From assembly GCF_024499015.1 (NCBI RefSeq), contig NZ_CP098604.1:1054001-1118000 (forward strand): a stretch of 64,000 bases of DNA. Direction: 5' to 3'. Numbering within the stretch: position 1 is the stretch's first letter; each line of letters starts with the position of its first letter. Both the position numbers and the translations under genes were made by a program. The stretch is from Xanthomonas hortorum pv. pelargonii. Lineage in GTDB: Bacteria; Pseudomonadota; Gammaproteobacteria; Xanthomonadales; Xanthomonadaceae. Shown piece after piece: positions 26,826 to 36,268 of this stretch. Below the pieces are notes generated by a model. That model searched no databases. It saw only the letters and a list, made by a program, of their open reading frames with translations, and had not been told where the DNA came from.

Positions 26826-28025
26826 TCACTGTGCCTGCAGAACATCACCCGGTACCCGCACCCAGCCTTCCATCAGCACCCGCGCACTGCGGCTCATCAG
26901 CGCCTTGGTCACCTGCCACTGGCCATCGACCAATTGCGCCTCGGCCCCAACGCGCAACGTGCCGGAGGGATGCCCGAAGCGCACCGCCGAGCGCGTCGCG
27001 CCGCCCGCCGCCAAATTGACCAAGGTACCGGGCACTGCGGCGGCGGTCCCGATCGCCACCGCCGCGGTGCCCATCATCGCGTGATGCAACTTGCCCATCG
27101 ACATCGCGCGCACCAGCAGATCGAGTTCGGCCGCGTGCACCGGCTTGCCGCTGGAGGCGATGTAATCGGCCGGCGGCGCAACGAACGCCACCTTCGGCGT
27201 GTGTTGCCGCGTGGCGGCATCTTCTACCTTCGCAATCAAACCCATCCGCACCGCACCATGCGCACGCAAGGTCTCGAACATGGTCAATGCACGCGGGTCG
27301 CCATTGATCGCCTCCTGCAACTCGGTGCCGGTGTAACCCAGATCGCGCGCGTTGACGAAGATGGTCGGAATGCCGGCATTGATCAGCGTCGCGGCGATCG
27401 TGCCCAGGCCCGGAATCTCCAACTGATCGATCAGCTTGCCGGTGGGGAACATCGCCCCGCCCTCGCCTTCTGCAGCATCGGCCGGGTCGAGAAATTCCAG
27501 CTGCACTTCGGCCGCCGGAAAGGTCACTCCATCCAGTTCGAAGTCGCCAGTTTCCTGCACCTGGCCATCGCTCATCGGCACATGCGCCACGATGGTCTTG
27601 CCGATATTGGCCTGCCAGATCCGCACCGTCGCCACACCATCGCGCGGCACTCGCGCGGGGTCGATCAGGCCATTGGCAATCGCAAACGGCCCCACCGCCG
27701 CCGACAGATTGCCGCAGTTGCCGCTCCAGTCCACGAACGCACTGTCGATGGAAACCTGCCCGAACAGATAGTCCACATCGTGCCCGGCGCGCGTGCTTGC
27801 AGAGACAATCACGCTCTTGCTGGTGCTCGAAGTCGCCCCGCCCATGCCATCGATCTGCTTGGCATACGGATCGGGGCTACCGATCACCCGCAACAACAAG
27901 GCATCGCGCGCCGGACCGGGCTGCTGTGCAGCGGCAGGCAAATCCTGCAGGCGAAAGAACACGCCCTTGCTGGTACCGCCGCGCATGTAGGTGGCGGGGA
28001 TGCGGAGTTGGGGGAGATGGGTCAT
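26826..28025 (-). CDS. prpF: 2-methylaconitate isomerase PrpF
   Basis: A 399-residue PrpF-family protein (diaminopimelate-epimerase fold). It isomerises the trans-2-methylaconitate made by AcnD to the cis form, which an aconitase then hydrates, so it is needed when AcnD replaces PrpD. Motifs include TYMRGGTSKGVFF and DWSGNCGNLS, the latter with the conserved active-site cysteine. It lies 64 bp downstream of acnD on the same strand and is the last gene of the propionate operon. Confidence 0.95.
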   Translation of the reverse strand: MTHLPQLRIPATYMRGGTSKGVFFRLQDLPAAAQQPGPARDALLLRVIGSPDPYAKQIDGMGGATSSTSKSVIVSASTRAGHDVDYLFGQVSIDSAFVDWSGNCGNLSAAVGPFAIANGLIDPARVPRDGVATVRIWQANIGKTIVAHVPMSDGQVQETGDFELDGVTFPAAEVQLEFLDPADAAEGEGGAMFPTGKLIDQLEIPGLGTIAATLINAGIPTIFVNARDLGYTGTELQEAINGDPRALTMFETLRAHGAVRMGLIAKVEDAATRQHTPKVAFVAPPADYIASSGKPVHAAELDLLVRAMSMGKLHHAMMGTAAVAIGTAAAVPGTLVNLAAGGATRSAVRFGHPSGTLRVGAEAQLVDGQWQVTKALMSRSARVLMEGWVRVPGDVLQAQ

Positions 28026-28036
28026 GGGTGAAGGCC

Positions 28037-28161
28037 GGGATGGGGGATTGGGGATTAGAGCGGCAGTACGACGCCGGGAGCCATGGACGCTAGTGTGCTT
28101 GCGATGCCGATGTCGCTTTCAACGCATCTCGATTCCCGGCTCCCGATTCCCGGCTCTCCAG
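28037..28161. repeat. GGGATTC/GATTCCC repeat between acnD and prpF
   Basis: Contains GGGGGATTGGGGATTAG on one side and TCGATTCCCGGCTCCCGATT on the other, inverted forms of the heptamer family also found at 30765, 56277 and 56979. It overlaps the last codons of acnD, giving its C-terminal end an unusual sequence. Confidence 0.6.
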
Positions 28162-30732
28162 AAAATCCTGCGCAAACCGTTGCAGCACGCCGCCCGCCTC
28201 GTAGATGGACACTTCCTCGGCAGTATCCAGCCGGCACGTCACCGGCACCTGCAACTGCTCGCCGTTGCGCCGATGGATCGACAGCGTCAGCGTAGCGCCG
28301 GGCGTGCGTTCGCCCATCACGTCGAAGGTTTCGCTGCCGTCGATGCCCAGCGTCTTGCGGTCGGTGCCGGGCTTGAACTCCAGCGGCAACACGCCCATGC
28401 CGATCAGATTGGTGCGGTGAATCCGCTCGAAGCCTTCAGCTACGATCATCTCCACCCCGGCCAGCCGTACGCCCTTGGCCGCCCAGTCGCGCGAGGACCC
28501 TTGCCCGTAATCGGCACCGGCAATGATGATCAGCGGCTGCTTGCGCGTCATATAGGTTTCGATCGCCTCCCACATGCGCAGCACCTGCCCTTCCGGTTCC
28601 AGACGCGCCAGCGAACCGGCGGTGATCTGTCCATCGACCACAGCCATTTCATTGATCAGTTTGGGGTTGGCGAAGGTGGCGCGCTGCGCGGTGAGGTGGT
28701 CGCCGCGATGGGTGGCGTAGGAGTTGAAGTCTTCTTCCGGCACGCCCATCTGCGCAAGATATTCGCCAGCGGCACTGCCGGCCTGGATCGCATTCGACGG
28801 CGACAGATGGTCGGTGGTGATGTTGTCGCCCAGCACCGCCAACGGACGCATGCCATGCAAGCTGCGCGCACCGGCCAGTGCGCCCTCCCAGTACGGCGGG
28901 CGACGGATGTAGGTGCTGGTCGGCCGCCAGTCGTACAACGGACTCACGCGGATGCCCTGCCCCACGCTGCGCTTGAACATCGGGTCGTAAACGCTACGGA
29001 AGTGCTCCGGCTTGACGCTGCGCGCCACCACCGCATCGATCTCCGTATCGCTGGGCCACAGATCCTTGAGCGTCACCGCCACGCCATCGGCATCGATACC
29101 CAGCACATCTTTTTCGATATCGAAGCGCACCGTGCCGGCGATGGCATAGGCAATCACCAACGGCGGCGATGCCAGAAACGCCTGCTTGGCATACGGATGG
29201 ATGCGCCCGTCGAAATTACGGTTGCCCGACAACACTGCTGTCGCATACAGATCGCGGTCGATGATCTCCTGCTGGATCACCGGATCCAGCGCGCCGCTCA
29301 TGCCATTGCAGGTGGTGCACGCGAACGCGACGATGCCGAAGCCCAGTTGTTCCAGCTCGCTCAGCAAGCCGGCGTCTTCCAGATACAACTGCACCGCCTT
29401 GGAGCCTGGCGCCAGCGAACTTTTCACCCACGGTTTGCGCGTCAGTCCACGTGCATTTGCATTACGCGCCAGCAAACCGGCAGCGATGACGTTGCGTGGG
29501 TTGGAGGTGTTGGTGCACGAGGTGATCGCCGCGATGATCACTGCGCCATCGGGCATCTGGCCCGGCACGTCTTCCCACGCGCCGGCAATGCCGCGATCGG
29601 CCAGCTCTCTGGTCGCCACCCGCTTATGCGGATTGGACGGGCCGGCCATGTTGCGCACCACGCTGGCCAGATCGAACTGCAGCACGCGCTCGTACTGCGC
29701 GGTGACCAAGTCATCCGCCCACAAGCCGGTGTGGCGTGCGTAGGTTTCCACCAACGCAATCTGCGCGTCTTCGCGCCCGGTCAGACGCAAATAGTCCAGC
29801 GTTTGCTGGTCGATATAGAACATCGCCGCGGTGGCACCGAACTCCGGCGTCATGTTGGAAATGGTCGCGCGATCGCCAATGGTCAGCGCAGTGGCGCCGA
29901 TGCCATAGAACTCCAGGTAGGCGCCGACCACACGTTGCTGACGCAAGAACTCGGTCAACGCCAACACGATGTCGGTGGCGGTGATACCGGGTGCTGGCTT
30001 ACCCAGCAACTCCACACCGATGATGTCGGGCAAGCGCATCCACGACGCGCGCCCCAGCATCACGTTTTCCGCTTCCAATCCGCCCACACCGACTGCGATG
30101 ACACCCAGCGCATCCACATGCGGGGTGTGGCTGTCGGTGCCCACGCAGGTATCGGGGAACGCCACGCCATCGAGCGTATAGATCACCGGCGACATTTTCT
30201 CCAGATTGATCTGATGCATAATCCCGTTGCCCGGCGGAATCACTTCCATGTTTTCGAACGCGCGCTTGGTCCATTCGATGAAGTGGAAGCGATCGGCATT
30301 GCGCCGATCTTCCACACTGCGATTCTTGGCGAAGGCCTGCTTGTCGAAACCGGCATATTCCACCGCCAGCGAGTGATCGACGATCAACTGCACCGGCACC
30401 ACCGGATTGACCTGCGCCGGATCGCCGCCCTGCTCGGCAATCGCATCGCGCAAGCCGGCCAGGTCGACCAAGGCGGTCTGCCCCAGAATGTCGTGGCACA
30501 CCACGCGCGCCGGAAACCACGGGAAATCCAGGTCGCGCTTGCGCTCGATCAGCTGGCGCAGGTACGCCTCCAGCATCTGCGGTTCTGCACGCCGCACCAG
30601 GTTTTCGGCGTGCACGCGCGCGGTGTACGGCAGCGTTGCGTACGCGCCTGGTTGCAGCGCATCCACCGCAGCGCGTGCATCGAAGTAATCCAACGAGGTG
30701 CCCGGCAGGGGCTTGCGGTACTGGCTGTTCAT
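28090..30732 (-). CDS. acnD: Fe/S-dependent 2-methylcitrate dehydratase AcnD
   Basis: An 880-residue aconitase-superfamily enzyme that dehydrates 2-methylcitrate to 2-methylaconitate. The Fe-S cluster cysteines are visible in TSCTNTSNPRNV and ACTTCNGMSG; the swivelling C-terminal domain has GADYGQGSSRDWAAKG. The start is set at ATG 30732 (MNSQYRKPLPGTSLDYFDAR), as the family starts this way; upstream codons in frame come from the GGGATTC tandem repeat. It belongs to prpB-prpC-acnD-prpF, the variant of the pathway that uses AcnD plus PrpF instead of PrpD. Confidence 0.95.
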   Translation of the reverse strand: MNSQYRKPLPGTSLDYFDARAAVDALQPGAYATLPYTARVHAENLVRRAEPQMLEAYLRQLIERKRDLDFPWFPARVVCHDILGQTALVDLAGLRDAIAEQGGDPAQVNPVVPVQLIVDHSLAVEYAGFDKQAFAKNRSVEDRRNADRFHFIEWTKRAFENMEVIPPGNGIMHQINLEKMSPVIYTLDGVAFPDTCVGTDSHTPHVDALGVIAVGVGGLEAENVMLGRASWMRLPDIIGVELLGKPAPGITATDIVLALTEFLRQQRVVGAYLEFYGIGATALTIGDRATISNMTPEFGATAAMFYIDQQTLDYLRLTGREDAQIALVETYARHTGLWADDLVTAQYERVLQFDLASVVRNMAGPSNPHKRVATRELADRGIAGAWEDVPGQMPDGAVIIAAITSCTNTSNPRNVIAAGLLARNANARGLTRKPWVKSSLAPGSKAVQLYLEDAGLLSELEQLGFGIVAFACTTCNGMSGALDPVIQQEIIDRDLYATAVLSGNRNFDGRIHPYAKQAFLASPPLVIAYAIAGTVRFDIEKDVLGIDADGVAVTLKDLWPSDTEIDAVVARSVKPEHFRSVYDPMFKRSVGQGIRVSPLYDWRPTSTYIRRPPYWEGALAGARSLHGMRPLAVLGDNITTDHLSPSNAIQAGSAAGEYLAQMGVPEEDFNSYATHRGDHLTAQRATFANPKLINEMAVVDGQITAGSLARLEPEGQVLRMWEAIETYMTRKQPLIIIAGADYGQGSSRDWAAKGVRLAGVEMIVAEGFERIHRTNLIGMGVLPLEFKPGTDRKTLGIDGSETFDVMGERTPGATLTLSIHRRNGEQLQVPVTCRLDTAEEVSIYEAGGVLQRFAQDFLESRESGAGNRDALKATSASQAH

Positions 30733-30764
30733 GGCTGGCGATATTGAAGCGGGCGGGGGCATTT

Positions 30765-30820
30765 CGGGATTCGGGATTCGGGATTCGGGATTCGGGATTC
30801 GGGATTCGGGATTCGGGATT
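30765..30820. repeat. Heptanucleotide tandem repeat (CGGGATT)8
   Basis: Eight perfect copies of a 7-bp unit, directly upstream of acnD within the 207-bp gap to prpC. The unit is the building block of the dispersed GGGAATCGGGAATC family in this window. Copy-number change here would alter the spacing in the operon leader, not a protein. Confidence 0.95.
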
Positions 30821-30939
30821 CGGATTAGAGTCTCAGACGCCTTTGGGGTTTTGCCATCTCTCATCACGATTGCGAGAGCTCGATCGCCTTCATTGAACGA
30901 AGGCGATCGAGGTGGACCACTCCAACGGCTGGCGCGTTC

Positions 30940-32094
30940 TCAGGGACGCTGATCCAACGGCACGAACACCTGATCTTCCGGCCCGGTGTAATTGGCCGAG
31001 GGGCGAATGATCTTGCCGTCCACGCGTTGCTCGATGATGTGCGCGCTCCAACCGGCGGTGCGCGCCAGCACGAACAACGGCGTAAACATCGCGGTCGGCA
31101 CGCCCATCATGTGATAGCTCACCGCGCTGAACCAATCCAGGTTCGGGAACATCTTCTTGATGTACCACATCACCGTCTCCAGGCGCTCGGCAATGTCGTA
31201 CATCTTGCGGCTGCCCTGCGCATCGGAGAGCTCCCGCGCCACCTCCTTGATCACCTTGTTGCGCGGGTCGGACACGGTGTAGACCGGATGTCCAAAGCCG
31301 ATCACTACTTCCTTGCGCTCCACGCGTGCCTTGATGTCGGCCTCGGCCTCATCCGGCGTGTCGTAACGCTTCTGTATGTCGAACGCCACTTCGTTGGCGC
31401 CGCCGTGCTTGGGCCCGCGCAACGCGCCGATGCCGCCGGCGATGGCGCTATACATATCGCTACCGGTACCGGCAATCACGCGGCTCGCGAACGTGGAGGC
31501 ATTGAACTCGTGTTCGGCGTACAGGATCAGGCTGGTGTGCATCGCACGCACCCACGTCTCCTTCGGCGCAAAGCCGTGCAACAGATGCAGAAAATGTCCG
31601 CCGATGGAATCGTCGTCGGTCTCCACCTCGATGCGCTTGCCGTTGTGGCTGTAGTGATACCAGTACAGCAACATCGAGCCCAACGAGGCCATCAGCTTGT
31701 CGGCGATATCGCGCGCGCCGGGATGATTGTGGTCGTCCTTCTCCGGCTGCAGACAGCCCAGTACCGACACACCGGTGCGCATCACATCCATCGGATGCGC
31801 CGACGGCGGTAGCTGTTCCAGCGCAGTCTTCACCGCAGCCGGCACGCCGCGCAGCGAGCGCAATTTGGCCTTGTAGCCACGCAATTCGCCGCTGTTGGGC
31901 AACTTGCCGTGCACCAGCAGATACGCGATTTCCTCGAACTCGCTGGTGGTTGCCAGATCCAGAATGTCGTACCCGCGGTAATGCAGATCGTTGCCGCTGC
32001 GCCCCACCGTACACAACGCGGTGTTGCCTGCAGTAGTACCGGACAATGCAACGGATTTTTTCGGCTTGAAGCCGGGATTGACGGTGTCGTTCAT
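30940..32094 (-). CDS. prpC: 2-methylcitrate synthase
   Basis: A 384-residue citrate-synthase-family enzyme condensing propionyl-CoA with oxaloacetate. Family and active-site motifs are present: [11 protein letters not shown] and [15 protein letters not shown] carry the catalytic histidines. The short length and lack of an N-terminal extension match PrpC rather than housekeeping citrate synthase. Start chosen at ATG 32094 ([19 protein letters not shown]). It lies 75 bp after prpB and 207 bp before acnD; the latter gap holds the heptamer repeat. Confidence 0.96.
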   Translation of the reverse strand: MNDTVNPGFKPKKSVALSGTTAGNTALCTVGRSGNDLHYRGYDILDLATTSEFEEIAYLLVHGKLPNSGELRGYKAKLRSLRGVPAAVKTALEQLPPSAHPMDVMRTGVSVLGCLQPEKDDHNHPGARDIADKLMASLGSMLLYWYHYSHNGKRIEVETDDDSIGGHFLHLLHGFAPKETWVRAMHTSLILYAEHEFNASTFASRVIAGTGSDMYSAIAGGIGALRGPKHGGANEVAFDIQKRYDTPDEAEADIKARVERKEVVIGFGHPVYTVSDPRNKVIKEVARELSDAQGSRKMYDIAERLETVMWYIKKMFPNLDWFSAVSYHMMGVPTAMFTPLFVLARTAGWSAHIIEQRVDGKIIRPSANYTGPEDQVFVPLDQRP

Positions 32095-32169
32095 GCGATG
32101 AGCTCCCAAACTATGTCGTGTTGCGGTGTCACGGATGAGGTGGCGAAACATGCGCGCAGCAGAGCGCGA

Positions 32170-32994
32170 TCATGCGCCTTTGCGCGCAAACAGCGCATCC
32201 AGGCGCTGCTCGTAGCCGTGGTAGCCGATGCGCTCGTACAGCTCTTCGCGTGTCTGCATGCTTTCGAGCACGACTTGTTGATGCCCGTCGCGACGAATCG
32301 CGGTGTAGACCGCCTCGGCCGCCTTGTTGGCCGCACGGAATGCGGACAACGGAAACAGCTGGATCGCCACGCCGGCCTGCGCAAGTTGGTCGCGGGTAAA
32401 CAGCGGCGTCTTGCCGAATTCGGTGATGTTGGCCAACACCGGCACGCGCACTGCATCGACGAAGCGTTTGTAGGTGTCCAGGTCGTATGCGGCTTCGGCA
32501 AAGATACCGTCGGCACCGGCTTCCACGCAGGCGATGGCGCGTTCGATCGCCGCATCCACGCCTTCCATCTGGATCGCGTCGGTGCGCGCGATCAGAAAGA
32601 ACGCCGCATCGGTCTTGGCATCGGCGGCCGCCTTGACCCGATCCACCATCTCGCCCTGGCTGACGATCTCCTTGCCCGGCCGATGCCCGCAACGCTTGGC
32701 GCCGACTTGGTCTTCGATATGGCAACCGGCCGCGCCCGCCTTGATCAGCGATTTGATGGTGCGCTCGATGTTGAACGCACTCGGCCCGAAGCCGGTGTCC
32801 ACATCCACCAGCAGCGGCAGTTCGCAGACATCGGTGATGCGGCGCACGTCGATCAGCACGTCTTCCAGCGTGTTGATGCCCAGGTCCGGCAACCCCAACG
32901 AGCCGGCCGCCACACCGCCGCCAGACAGGTAGATGGCCTGGTAGCCGGCGCGCTGGGCCAGCAACGCATGGTTGGCGTTGATCGCGCCGATCAC
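32170..32994 (-). CDS. prpB: 2-methylisocitrate lyase, 5' end out of frame
   Basis: ICL-superfamily enzyme splitting 2-methylisocitrate into pyruvate and succinate. [12 protein letters not shown] carries the catalytic cysteine motif. The uninterrupted frame begins at GTG 32994 (274 residues), but family-like sequence continues upstream in the same frame ([17 protein letters not shown]) with no start codon. An ATG at 33065 has AGGA six bases upstream and sits just below the sigma-54 promoter, but is out of frame. Adding one C to the five-C run after codon 4 would give [17 protein letters not shown] and a 297-298 residue protein. So either a real frameshift has cut the N-terminus or the sequence is one base short. 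Confidence 0.85.
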   Translation of the reverse strand: MIGAINANHALLAQRAGYQAIYLSGGGVAAGSLGLPDLGINTLEDVLIDVRRITDVCELPLLVDVDTGFGPSAFNIERTIKSLIKAGAAGCHIEDQVGAKRCGHRPGKEIVSQGEMVDRVKAAADAKTDAAFFLIARTDAIQMEGVDAAIERAIACVEAGADGIFAEAAYDLDTYKRFVDAVRVPVLANITEFGKTPLFTRDQLAQAGVAIQLFPLSAFRAANKAAEAVYTAIRRDGHQQVVLESMQTREELYERIGYHGYEQRLDALFARKGA

Positions 32995-33097
32995 CTGCAG
33001 CGGCGATTCGGCAGCCAGTGCGGCGCGGAAGCGCGTGCCGGCGGAAGCGGGGGCGAAGACGTCATGGCGATTCCTGGGTTGGGATACGGTAGTGGGC

Positions 33098-33112
33098 GCA
33101 AGTGACGTGCCA
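33098..33112 (-). promoter_or_regulatory. Sigma-54 promoter of the prpB operon
   Basis: Minus-strand TGGCAC, five bases GTCAC, then TTGC: an exact -24/-12 element. Transcription would begin near 33086, about 20 bases before the ATG at 33065. The divergent neighbour PrpR is a sigma-54 activator, so the regulatory circuit is complete in this region. Confidence 0.9.
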
Positions 33113-33149
33113 ACTGTAACCCGTTGATTTGACTGCCCAGCCTATTTCA

Positions 33150-33162
33150 ATTTGTTGCAAAT
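33150..33162. promoter_or_regulatory. Candidate PrpR operator (inverted repeat)
   Basis: ATTTG-TTG-CAAAT is an inverted repeat about 40-50 bp upstream of the sigma-54 promoter and just before prpR. Position suits an activator-binding site that could also control prpR. The match to any known PrpR site has not been tested. Confidence 0.4.
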
Positions 33163-33210
33163 CCGTAACACGTGGAGCAGCATGGAACGTCATTGAAACG
33201 CGACTGCATC

Positions 33211-34812
33211 ATGCGCACACCCTCCATCCCTGAGCCTTCCAACGTCTCATCACCGGTGATCTGGACCGTCAGCGTCTCGCGTCTGACCGGCCTGCTGGCC
33301 GATGTCATCCCCGAGTTCGACCAGCGCGCGCGCATCGAGCAGATCAACCTCGGCTTTGCCGAGGCGGTGGAGGTCATCGGCCAGCGCCTGCGCCGCGAGC
33401 GCTGCGACGTACTGGTCGCCGGCGGCTCCAATGCAGCTTACTTACGCAGCCGGCTTGCGCTGCCGCTGGCTCCGATCCAGGCTACCGGCTTCGATCTGAT
33501 GGAAGCGCTGGCGCGCGCACGCCGCATCGCGCCGCGTATCGGCGTGGTCACCCACGCCACCGATGTGCCCTCGTTCCGCGCCTTCCAGCAAAGTTTCGAC
33601 CTCGACATAGAACACCGCCGTTTCGTCACCGCCGAAGACGCGCGCGACTGCATCGCCGACCTGCGTGCCAGCGGCATCCAGGTCATCGTTGGCACCGGCA
33701 TGGCGATCGATTTCGCCGAACAGGCCGGCTTGCCCGGCGTGCTGTTGTATTCGGCAGAGTCGGTGCGCCTGGCGCTCGAACACGCCATCGCCTTGGGCAC
33801 TGCGCCCAGCAACGATCGCCCCACCGACCGCACCGGCACGCGTCGCGCTCGCCGCACCGACGCATTACTTGGCGAAGACGCGGCAATGGCGCACGTGCGC
33901 GCGTTGGTGCAGCTGTACGCACCACACCCAGGTACTGTGTTGATCAGCGGCGAAACCGGCACCGGCAAGGAATTGGTCGCGCGCCAACTGCATGCCGGCA
34001 GCCGTCGGCGCGGCCGCTTCGTTGCCATCAACTGCGGCGCCATCAGCGAATCGCTGCTGGAAGCAGAATTGTTCGGCTATAGCGATGGCGCATTCACCGG
34101 CGCACGCCGCGGCGGCCATACCGGCCTGATCGAAGCCGCGCAAGACGGCACGCTATTCCTCGACGAAATCGGCGAACTGCCGATGCCGCTGCAGACACGC
34201 TTATTGCGCGTACTGGAAGAGCGCGAAGTGCTACGTGTCGGCGCCACGCTGCCGGTCGCTGTCGACGTACGCGTCGTCGCCGCAAGCCTGCAACCGCTGC
34301 AGCTTCTGGTCGAACAAGGCCACTTTCGCCGCGATCTTTTCTATCGGCTGGCAGCGCTGCGCATCGCACTGCCGCCGCTGCGCAACCGACCCAATGAGAT
34401 CGCCTTGTTGCTGACGCATTACTTCCAGCAACTCGGCAGCATCCCTTCACCACTGGCATCGACAGCGCTGCAGCGGCTGCAACAGCACGCGTGGCCAGGC
34501 AACGTGCGCGAGCTACGTAATCTGGTCGAACGCCTGTGCATCCACTGGAAGGCACAGCCGCACGACACCCTGAGCCTGGATCAATTGGAAAGCTGGGCGC
34601 CAGAGCTATTCGACATATACCTTGGCGACAGCACAACGGCACCCGAACACACCGATCTCGCAACCTCACGCATGCAACTCACTGCAACAGCAGTCAGTGC
34701 AGCGCTCGAGCGAGCAAACGGCAATCGCGGCCTCGCCGCACAAGCACTCGGCGTCTCGCGCACCACGTTGTGGCGCTGGATGCAGACGCACGCGTTGGCA
34801 TCGCGTGCTTAG
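33211..34812 (+). CDS. prpR: PrpR, sigma-54-dependent activator of propionate catabolism
   Basis: A bacterial enhancer-binding protein of about 533 residues. The N-terminal PrpR_N sensor domain (about 10-190) is thought to bind 2-methylcitrate. The AAA+ domain follows with Walker A GETGTGKE, the sigma-54 contact loop GAFTGA, and Walker B TLFLDEIGE. A Fis-type helix-turn-helix ends the protein (GLAAQALGVSRTTLWRWM). It is divergent from prpB across a 145-bp region carrying the sigma-54 promoter. Start is either ATG 33211 or GTG 33172; neither has a strong ribosome-binding site. Confidence 0.95.
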   Translation: MRTPSIPEPSNVSSPVIWTVSVSRLTGLLADVIPEFDQRARIEQINLGFAEAVEVIGQRLRRERCDVLVAGGSNAAYLRSRLALPLAPIQATGFDLMEALARARRIAPRIGVVTHATDVPSFRAFQQSFDLDIEHRRFVTAEDARDCIADLRASGIQVIVGTGMAIDFAEQAGLPGVLLYSAESVRLALEHAIALGTAPSNDRPTDRTGTRRARRTDALLGEDAAMAHVRALVQLYAPHPGTVLISGETGTGKELVARQLHAGSRRRGRFVAINCGAISESLLEAELFGYSDGAFTGARRGGHTGLIEAAQDGTLFLDEIGELPMPLQTRLLRVLEEREVLRVGATLPVAVDVRVVAASLQPLQLLVEQGHFRRDLFYRLAALRIALPPLRNRPNEIALLLTHYFQQLGSIPSPLASTALQRLQQHAWPGNVRELRNLVERLCIHWKAQPHDTLSLDQLESWAPELFDIYLGDSTTAPEHTDLATSRMQLTATAVSAALERANGNRGLAAQALGVSRTTLWRWMQTHALASRA

Positions 34813-35054
34813 GATGCAAACGCACACTTGGCTTTGGGTGTTTAAGACGCAGCTGCGGGCTCTGGCATCGCCTGCTTAGGGCACAAGCACTGGGCTTGGC
34901 AGCGCGTCGTTGAGAACGCAAGAATCGCGGTCAGCAGTCACAAACCAGCGACGCAATCCACACGACATGATCGCTGCTACGTTGGTGATGCGATCCCGCT
35001 GCACACGCAGCGCCGCCCACTCCAGCGCACGCCCATTGAGCGAGCGCGTAGCGA
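34813..35054. other. Intergenic stretch, no gene seen
   Basis: About 240 bp between prpR and the lipoprotein gene. It contains two loose repeats of a GCATCGCGTGCTTAGG / GCATCGCCTGCTTAGG phrase (34799 and 34865), but no coding frame I can support. Confidence 0.5.
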
Positions 35055-35381
35055 TCACTTGACCCGCGTGTACTCGCTATCGCCCGTACTCAAATGGCCG
35101 GTCGCCTGATCGATCGCGTAATTGACGGTGCCATCCGCGCTGGACACCTGCAGTACGCCCTTATTCAAGATCGCCGGATGATTCTTTGTCTTGACGCCGC
35201 TGCCCAATAACTCCGGCGTGGTATCGCGAATGATGAAGCTCTCGCCATTGTGCTCGATGCTCAGCACGTTCTTCTGCGACTTCACGTTGACCCACTTGCC
35301 CACGTACTGCTCGCCCACATCGCGGGCACAGCCGGCCATCAGCAACATCGCAACCAGAGCACTTCCAAGCAGCATTTTCAT
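35055..35381 (-). CDS. Small lipoprotein of unknown function
   Basis: A 108-residue protein beginning MKMLLGSALVAMLLMAGC, a clear lipoprotein signal with lipobox cysteine at residue 18. The start ATG 35381 is preceded by AGGAG at good spacing. The mature part (about 90 residues) is polar, with sequence such as YVGKWVNVKSQ and TPELLGSG that suggests a small beta-rich domain, but I recognise no family. It stands alone between prpR and the toxin-antitoxin pair. Confidence 0.8.
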   Translation of the reverse strand: MKMLLGSALVAMLLMAGCARDVGEQYVGKWVNVKSQKNVLSIEHNGESFIIRDTTPELLGSGVKTKNHPAILNKGVLQVSSADGTVNYAIDQATGHLSTGDSEYTRVK

Positions 35382-35513
35382 CGCCACTCCTTCTTCAACG
35401 CGGGGGTGTTGCAGGATGGCGATTCATTCGCGGGCCCGCAAGAAGCAGGCACAACCGGAACAACATAACGGTCAGGGACGTTGAACCAGTCCGGAGGCCA
35501 GCAGACTGGACAG

Positions 35514-35550
35514 TTGACTCTCCCAGACACATACGTACAATTTCCTGTAC
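35514..35550 (+). promoter_or_regulatory. yefM-yoeB promoter and overlapping operator
   Basis: A -35 TTGACT (35514-35519) and -10 TACAAT (35536-35541) are 16 bases apart. Overlapping the -10 is the inverted repeat GTACA-ATTTCC-TGTAC (35535-35550), resembling the TGTACA-cored operators of known yefM-yoeB operons, so autorepression by the complex is expected. Confidence 0.75.
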
Positions 35551-35566
35551 ATATCCGGATCATCTC

Positions 35567-35818
35567 ATGGACACCATCACTTACAGCGCCGCGCGTGCCT
35601 CTCTGGCCGACACCATGGACCGTGTCGTCAATGACCATGAGCCGGTGATCATCACGCGCAGCGGTGAGCGCGCCGTAGTCATGTTGTCGCTGGAAGACTA
35701 CAAGGCCATGGAAGAGACCGCCTACCTGCTGCGCAGCCCGAAGAGCGCGCAACGGCTGCTGGAATCCATTGCCCAGCTTGAGGCCGGTCGCGGCAAGGAA
35801 CGGGAACTGGCTGAGTGA
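35567..35818 (+). CDS. yefM: YefM/Phd-family antitoxin
   Basis: An 83-residue antitoxin with the Phd/YefM N-terminal DNA-binding fold (ITYSAARASLADTMDRV, EPVIITRSGERAVVMLS) and a disordered C-terminal tail that would cover YoeB. It neutralises the toxin and, with it, represses the operon. Its stop overlaps the toxin's GTG start by four bases (GTGA), ensuring coupled translation. Confidence 0.95.
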   Translation: MDTITYSAARASLADTMDRVVNDHEPVIITRSGERAVVMLSLEDYKAMEETAYLLRSPKSAQRLLESIAQLEAGRGKERELAE

Positions 35819-36072
35819 TTCTGCAGTTTGCTGACAATGCCTGGGAGGACTACCTCTACTGGCAACAGACCGACAAGAAGATGCTCAAACGCATCAACGA
35901 GTTGATCAAGGCCATTCAGCGCGATCCTTTCCAGGGCATCGGCAAACCCGAACCGTTGCGCCATGCGCTGGCGGGCTACTGGTCACGCCGCATCAACGAC
36001 GAACACCGGATTGTCTACAAGGCCGAGAACGGTATCCTGCTGATTGCTCAGGCGCGCTACCACTACGCGTAA
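35815..36072 (+). CDS. yoeB: YoeB-family ribosome-dependent mRNA endonuclease toxin
   Basis: An 85-residue RelE-superfamily toxin. The catalytic residues of E. coli YoeB appear at identical positions: E46, R65, H83 and the near-terminal Y84. When free of YefM it cuts mRNA in the ribosomal A site. It starts at GTG inside the end of yefM. All key residues are intact, so the pair is probably functional. Confidence 0.95.
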   Translation: MILQFADNAWEDYLYWQQTDKKMLKRINELIKAIQRDPFQGIGKPEPLRHALAGYWSRRINDEHRIVYKAENGILLIAQARYHYA

Positions 36073-36201
36073 TCCTTACCCATCCACGCTGCCGGCGACA
36101 CCCGCCAAACGCAGCGTTGGACAGCCACAACGATTCGACGACATCTGTCAGGCGGCACAAATACTCAACTGAACCAGATGCTCAACACCTTGCAGGACAG
36201 C

Positions 36202-36224
36202 AAAAAGCCGGCACTTGGCCGGCT
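36202..36224 (-). terminator. Terminator downstream of tRNA-Val
   Basis: On the minus strand AGCCGGC and GCCGGCT pair around a short loop, followed by five T. It lies about 45 bp beyond the tRNA 3' end. Confidence 0.75.
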
Positions 36225-36268
36225 CTTCTCTTCTCGCGCTGAAACCCATATCTGTTACTGGATTTCGA

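Noticed and set aside
30757..30829. Possible CRISPR-like array
   Set aside because: Simple 7-bp tandem repeat without spacers.
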